Shown here one piece after another: positions 6,583-6,884 of a stretch of 6,884 bases of DNA. The translations under genes and the position numbers were made by a program. Every line of letters starts with the position of its first letter. Positions within the stretch are counted from its first letter, which is position 1. Under the pieces are notes generated by a model. That model was given only the letters and a program-made list of their open reading frames with translations. It was not told the DNA's origin and searched no databases. The stretch is from the NCBI GenBank assembly GCA_006227775.1, contig SBFV01000107.1:1-6884 (forward strand), written 5' to 3'. The DNA comes from Gammaproteobacteria bacterium. GTDB taxonomy: Bacteria > Pseudomonadota > Gammaproteobacteria > Chromatiales > Chromatiaceae.

Positions 6583-6884
6583 AGGGAGCGGAGCTGGGAA
6601 GGGACGTCCCGGTGGGGGCTCCAGGCACGAGCGCCACCCCCCGACGGTGGACGGTTTCCGCCAAGGGGACCGGCACCAACCTGCCGAGTGGTGTGGGTGG
6701 TTCGGGGGGTGAATGGACAGGGCGGGGACCATCACATAGAATTCCGGCCGTTCGAGGTGACGGGCCCGCTTCTCTCCCCTACAGCCGCCCTCGCAATTCA
6801 CGTCATCGTGCCCTGGCGCACGATCCTGGCCGCTCTCCCACATCGCGCGTCCTCGTGAAATCCGCGCCTATCGGCGCCTTATGT
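6583..6884. other. Non-coding segment after trxC with several inverted repeats
   Basis: No convincing gene is seen in these 302 bases. Structure noted: the palindrome GGGACGTCCC (6601-6610), framed by GGAGC (6590-6594) and GCTCC (6618-6622). A 10-bp pair CACCCCCCGA (6635-6644) / TCGGGGGGTG (6702-6711) encloses a 5-bp hairpin CGGCA/TGCCG (6671-6686). ATCGTGC/GCACGAT (6805-6824) has a 6-nt loop. GCGCC/GGCGC (6864-6877) is followed by TTAT. G-tracts at 6695-6727 could form a loose quadruplex. The segment may hold a terminator, a regulatory leader for the next gene outside the window, or a small RNA; none can be asserted. Confidence 0.4.

Noticed and set aside
6695..6727. G-quadruplex motif
   Set aside because: The four G-tracts have loops of about 6, 10 and 1 nt, outside the usual 1-7 range, and G-runs are expected in DNA of this composition.
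6127..6843. Leftward open frame of 238 codons antisense to trxC, with a GAGGA six nt before its ATG at 6843
   Set aside because: Most of it lies opposite trxC, and its translation is Pro/His/Trp/Gly-rich without recognisable features. The ribosome site is notable, but coding potential is not convincing.
6881..6884. ATG at the right edge as the start of a next gene
   Set aside because: No ribosome site precedes it and only four bases are visible.

Overview
The window is GC-rich, compactly coded DNA. Its proteins look like those of a gammaproteobacterium, probably a high-GC lineage such as the Chromatiales. That placement rests on how closely FtsH, SdhE, CnoX and TrxC resemble enterobacterial proteins plus the base composition; no database search was possible. 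There are seven protein genes. No tRNA, rRNA, CRISPR array or insertion sequence was seen.

Layout from left to right. (1) ftsH, the membrane AAA+ zinc protease, runs leftwards from 1767 and leaves the window before its C-terminus. (2) A 219-bp divergent intergenic region carries a heat-shock-type promoter for ftsH. (3) Two rightward genes follow: a small four-helix CopD-family membrane protein with a TTG start, and sdhE, the factor that flavinylates succinate dehydrogenase. (4) A convergent leftward gene encodes a 516-residue exported protein that I do not recognise, rich in alpha-helix, with tryptophans spaced 11-12 residues apart and a strong hairpin near its 5' end. (5) Divergent from it is a 160-residue membrane protein of the CarS-like (CDP-archaeol synthase) family. 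(6) Convergent with that, cnoX (ybbN) encodes a thioredoxin-TPR chaperone with an intact CAPC site. (7) Divergent from cnoX is trxC, the zinc-finger thioredoxin 2. (8) The last 302 bp contain no convincing gene but hold several inverted repeats.

The common theme is protein quality control and redox stress. FtsH, CnoX and TrxC all act there, and SdhE matures a flavoenzyme. The ftsH and cnoX promoters both match the sigma-32 consensus with the same 15-bp spacing, which suggests shared heat-shock control from two separate sites.

The most interesting open items are the exported tryptophan-repeat protein, the 12-bp perfect inverted repeat inside its gene, the paired sigma-32-like promoters, the CarS-like protein with an alanine in its SxTWRG motif, and the structured non-coding segment after trxC. 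I found no clear evidence of a wholly new multi-gene system.
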